Origin: Holacanthus passer
Lineage: Eukaryota; Chordata; Actinopteri; Pomacanthidae
Assembly (NCBI GenBank): GCA_025331565.1
Contig: JAFREQ010000009.1
Span: 3,771,501 to 3,835,500 of the forward strand
Length of the DNA: 64,000 nucleotides
Reading direction: 5' to 3'
The notes below the pieces were generated by a model. That model saw nothing but the letters and a program-made list of their open reading frames with translations. It was not told the origin of the DNA and ran no database searches. This document shows positions 63,501 to 64,000 of the stretch, piece after piece. The position numbers and the translations under genes were made by a program. The stretch's first letter is position 1; every line of letters begins with the position of its first letter.

Positions 63501-64000
63501 CACCGCCATTTTTCCCCCTGCTGCCATTGGTTATGGACAGTGTTAAGTAAATTGAAAGTAAACTGGATATTCACCCTCCCACATACTCAAACATAACTTC
63601 AATCTCTATTATTGGGCAAAAGAGGCTGTTAAATTTAAAAGTATACTATACAATACATAATAATCTCTTTCTTTTCCATCAGCCAACTTCCAGCCGGGTG
63701 TGAGGTACAACTTTTCCCTGTACAGCTGCTCCTCAGAGCCCCCAGAGCTGCTGCAGCGCTGGCAGGGATACATGCAGGAGCTGGGTAAGGATAACACTGC
63801 ATGTGGATAGCTTATCCTTTTAGAAAAAGCAAATGACTTCAGAAATCACACTCAGCATTTTAATTGCTGACTCTTTTGTCCTCACTCTCTCTGTTATGCC
63901 TCCCACCCTTCTCTTCTGTTTTTTTCCCTTACGGCTTCCACAGTCCCTTCCAGTTCCGTCAGTCTGTCAATCCGTCAGCAGGACTCTAATATCCTCTTCA
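57583..64000 (+). CDS. lifr: LIF receptor / oncostatin-M receptor-type cytokine receptor, 3' end beyond window
   Basis: Single-pass receptor of the gp130 family, expected to pair with gp130 and signal through JAK/STAT. Exons: 57583-57682, 57903-58039, 58673-58826, 59134-59409, 59628-59754, 61493-61611, 61749-61891, 62177-62330, 62540-62604, 62805-63039, 63193-63378, 63683-63784, 63944-64000 (open). They give 618 residues in frame. Residues 1-31 are a signal peptide with core VWLIFVLLGL. Residues 34-131 match the second half of the first cytokine module (WNWTSAEPLEC), 131-223 an Ig-like domain (MYPQDRVVPVGSSTTFCC), 223-404 the second cytokine module with WGDWS at 389-393, then FNIII domains at 404-503 (FIATVIAKNDVGESQPAS), 504-599 (FQPGVRYNFSLYSC) and from 600. 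The N-terminal domain D1 of mammalian LIFR is absent, as in OSMR. LIFR versus OSMR assignment is therefore tentative; family membership is firm. The exon 3 donor (GTTGGG) is weak. Confidence 0.9.
58130..58480. repeat. Degenerate dispersed repeat with GATA/CGATAT motifs
   Basis: 'agagcctgactgatacagga' at the left and 'acatcagccgatatgtcag' at the right resemble the ends of a teleost repeat rich in CGATATATCGG motifs. Old and uncertain. In a receptor-gene intron. Confidence 0.35.
60090..60580. mobile_element. Degenerate MITE-like sequence with GTACC/GGTAC motifs
   Basis: Contains 'agtaccaggtactagccaca' and 'caagccgtaccatgcagtga', landmarks of a non-autonomous DNA element family frequent in teleosts, and a perfect 12-bp inverted repeat (60437-60448 with 60466-60477). 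Ends not defined; no transposase frame. In receptor intron 5. Confidence 0.35.
61011..61135 (-). repeat. LINE-like 3' tail (copy B, inverted)
   Basis: On the minus strand this repeats the 110-base tail at 15353-15463 with only a few differences, including 'actatttaactgctctatcc' and 'gtaatttgtgaatttcccca'. It sits in receptor intron 5. Confidence 0.75.
61195..61325 (+). repeat. Tandem repeat, ~52-bp unit, about 2.5 copies
   Basis: Successive units share 'tgaaatatgaaatactaaa' and 'aaaatattgcac' followed by an 'aatgaagtg/aatgaggtg' end. It lies next to the LINE-like tail and may belong to the same insertion. Confidence 0.65.

Noticed and set aside
1..64000. CRISPR arrays, rRNA, tRNA genes, operon-like gene packing
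   Set aside because: The window is spliced vertebrate DNA; the direct repeats seen are microsatellites, one short tandem array and transposon debris, and no cloverleaf sequence was recognised.

Overview
This is an AT-rich vertebrate nuclear window with GT-AG introns, small exons, many microsatellites and short dispersed repeats of kinds common in ray-finned fish. I read it as a teleost chromosome. I assembled five protein-coding genes exon by exon; every junction keeps the reading frame and the products line up along their length with the named vertebrate families. No prokaryotic, CRISPR, rRNA or tRNA features were seen.

Layout. Bases 1-14384 (minus strand): commd10, whose first five exons lie at 8784-14384; the last ~35 codons are not found and probably lie left of the window, so 1-8783 is intron. 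Bases 15781-25753 (minus): ap3s1, complete, six coding exons, 193 residues. Bases 28911-33373 (plus): cdo1, complete, five coding exons, 201 residues, head-to-head with ap3s1. Bases 33950-38160: intergenic. Bases 38659-48800 (minus): cep78, complete, convergent with cdo1, 777 residues in 15 main coding exons plus an exon that seems to carry only the ATG. Bases 50140-64000 (plus): a LIF/oncostatin-M receptor-type cytokine receptor gene, divergent from cep78, with a long first intron, the signal-peptide exon at 57583 and twelve further exons before the window ends inside the extracellular region.

The genes do not form a pathway. Their products act in endosomal sorting (COMMD10, Commander complex), vesicle coats (AP-3 sigma), cysteine catabolism (CDO1), centriole and cilium control (CEP78) and gp130-family signalling (LIFR-type receptor). 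COMMD10-AP3S1-CDO1 is the human 5q23 order, but ATG12, LVRN and ARL14EPL, which lie among them in human, are not seen here. CEP78 (human 9q21) and LIFR (human 5p13) are next door, which I infer reflects an old linkage group split in mammals.

Points worth a second look: an ap3s1 splice acceptor built directly on a (TG)12 microsatellite; a cep78 start codon that is the last codon of a 52-nt exon; a receptor that lacks the N-terminal domain of mammalian LIFR and has an altered WSXWS motif; a possible second, TATA-driven receptor promoter; a perfect CLEAR-type E-box in the commd10 promoter; and several repeat families with two or more copies in the window. I found no convincing wholly new system.
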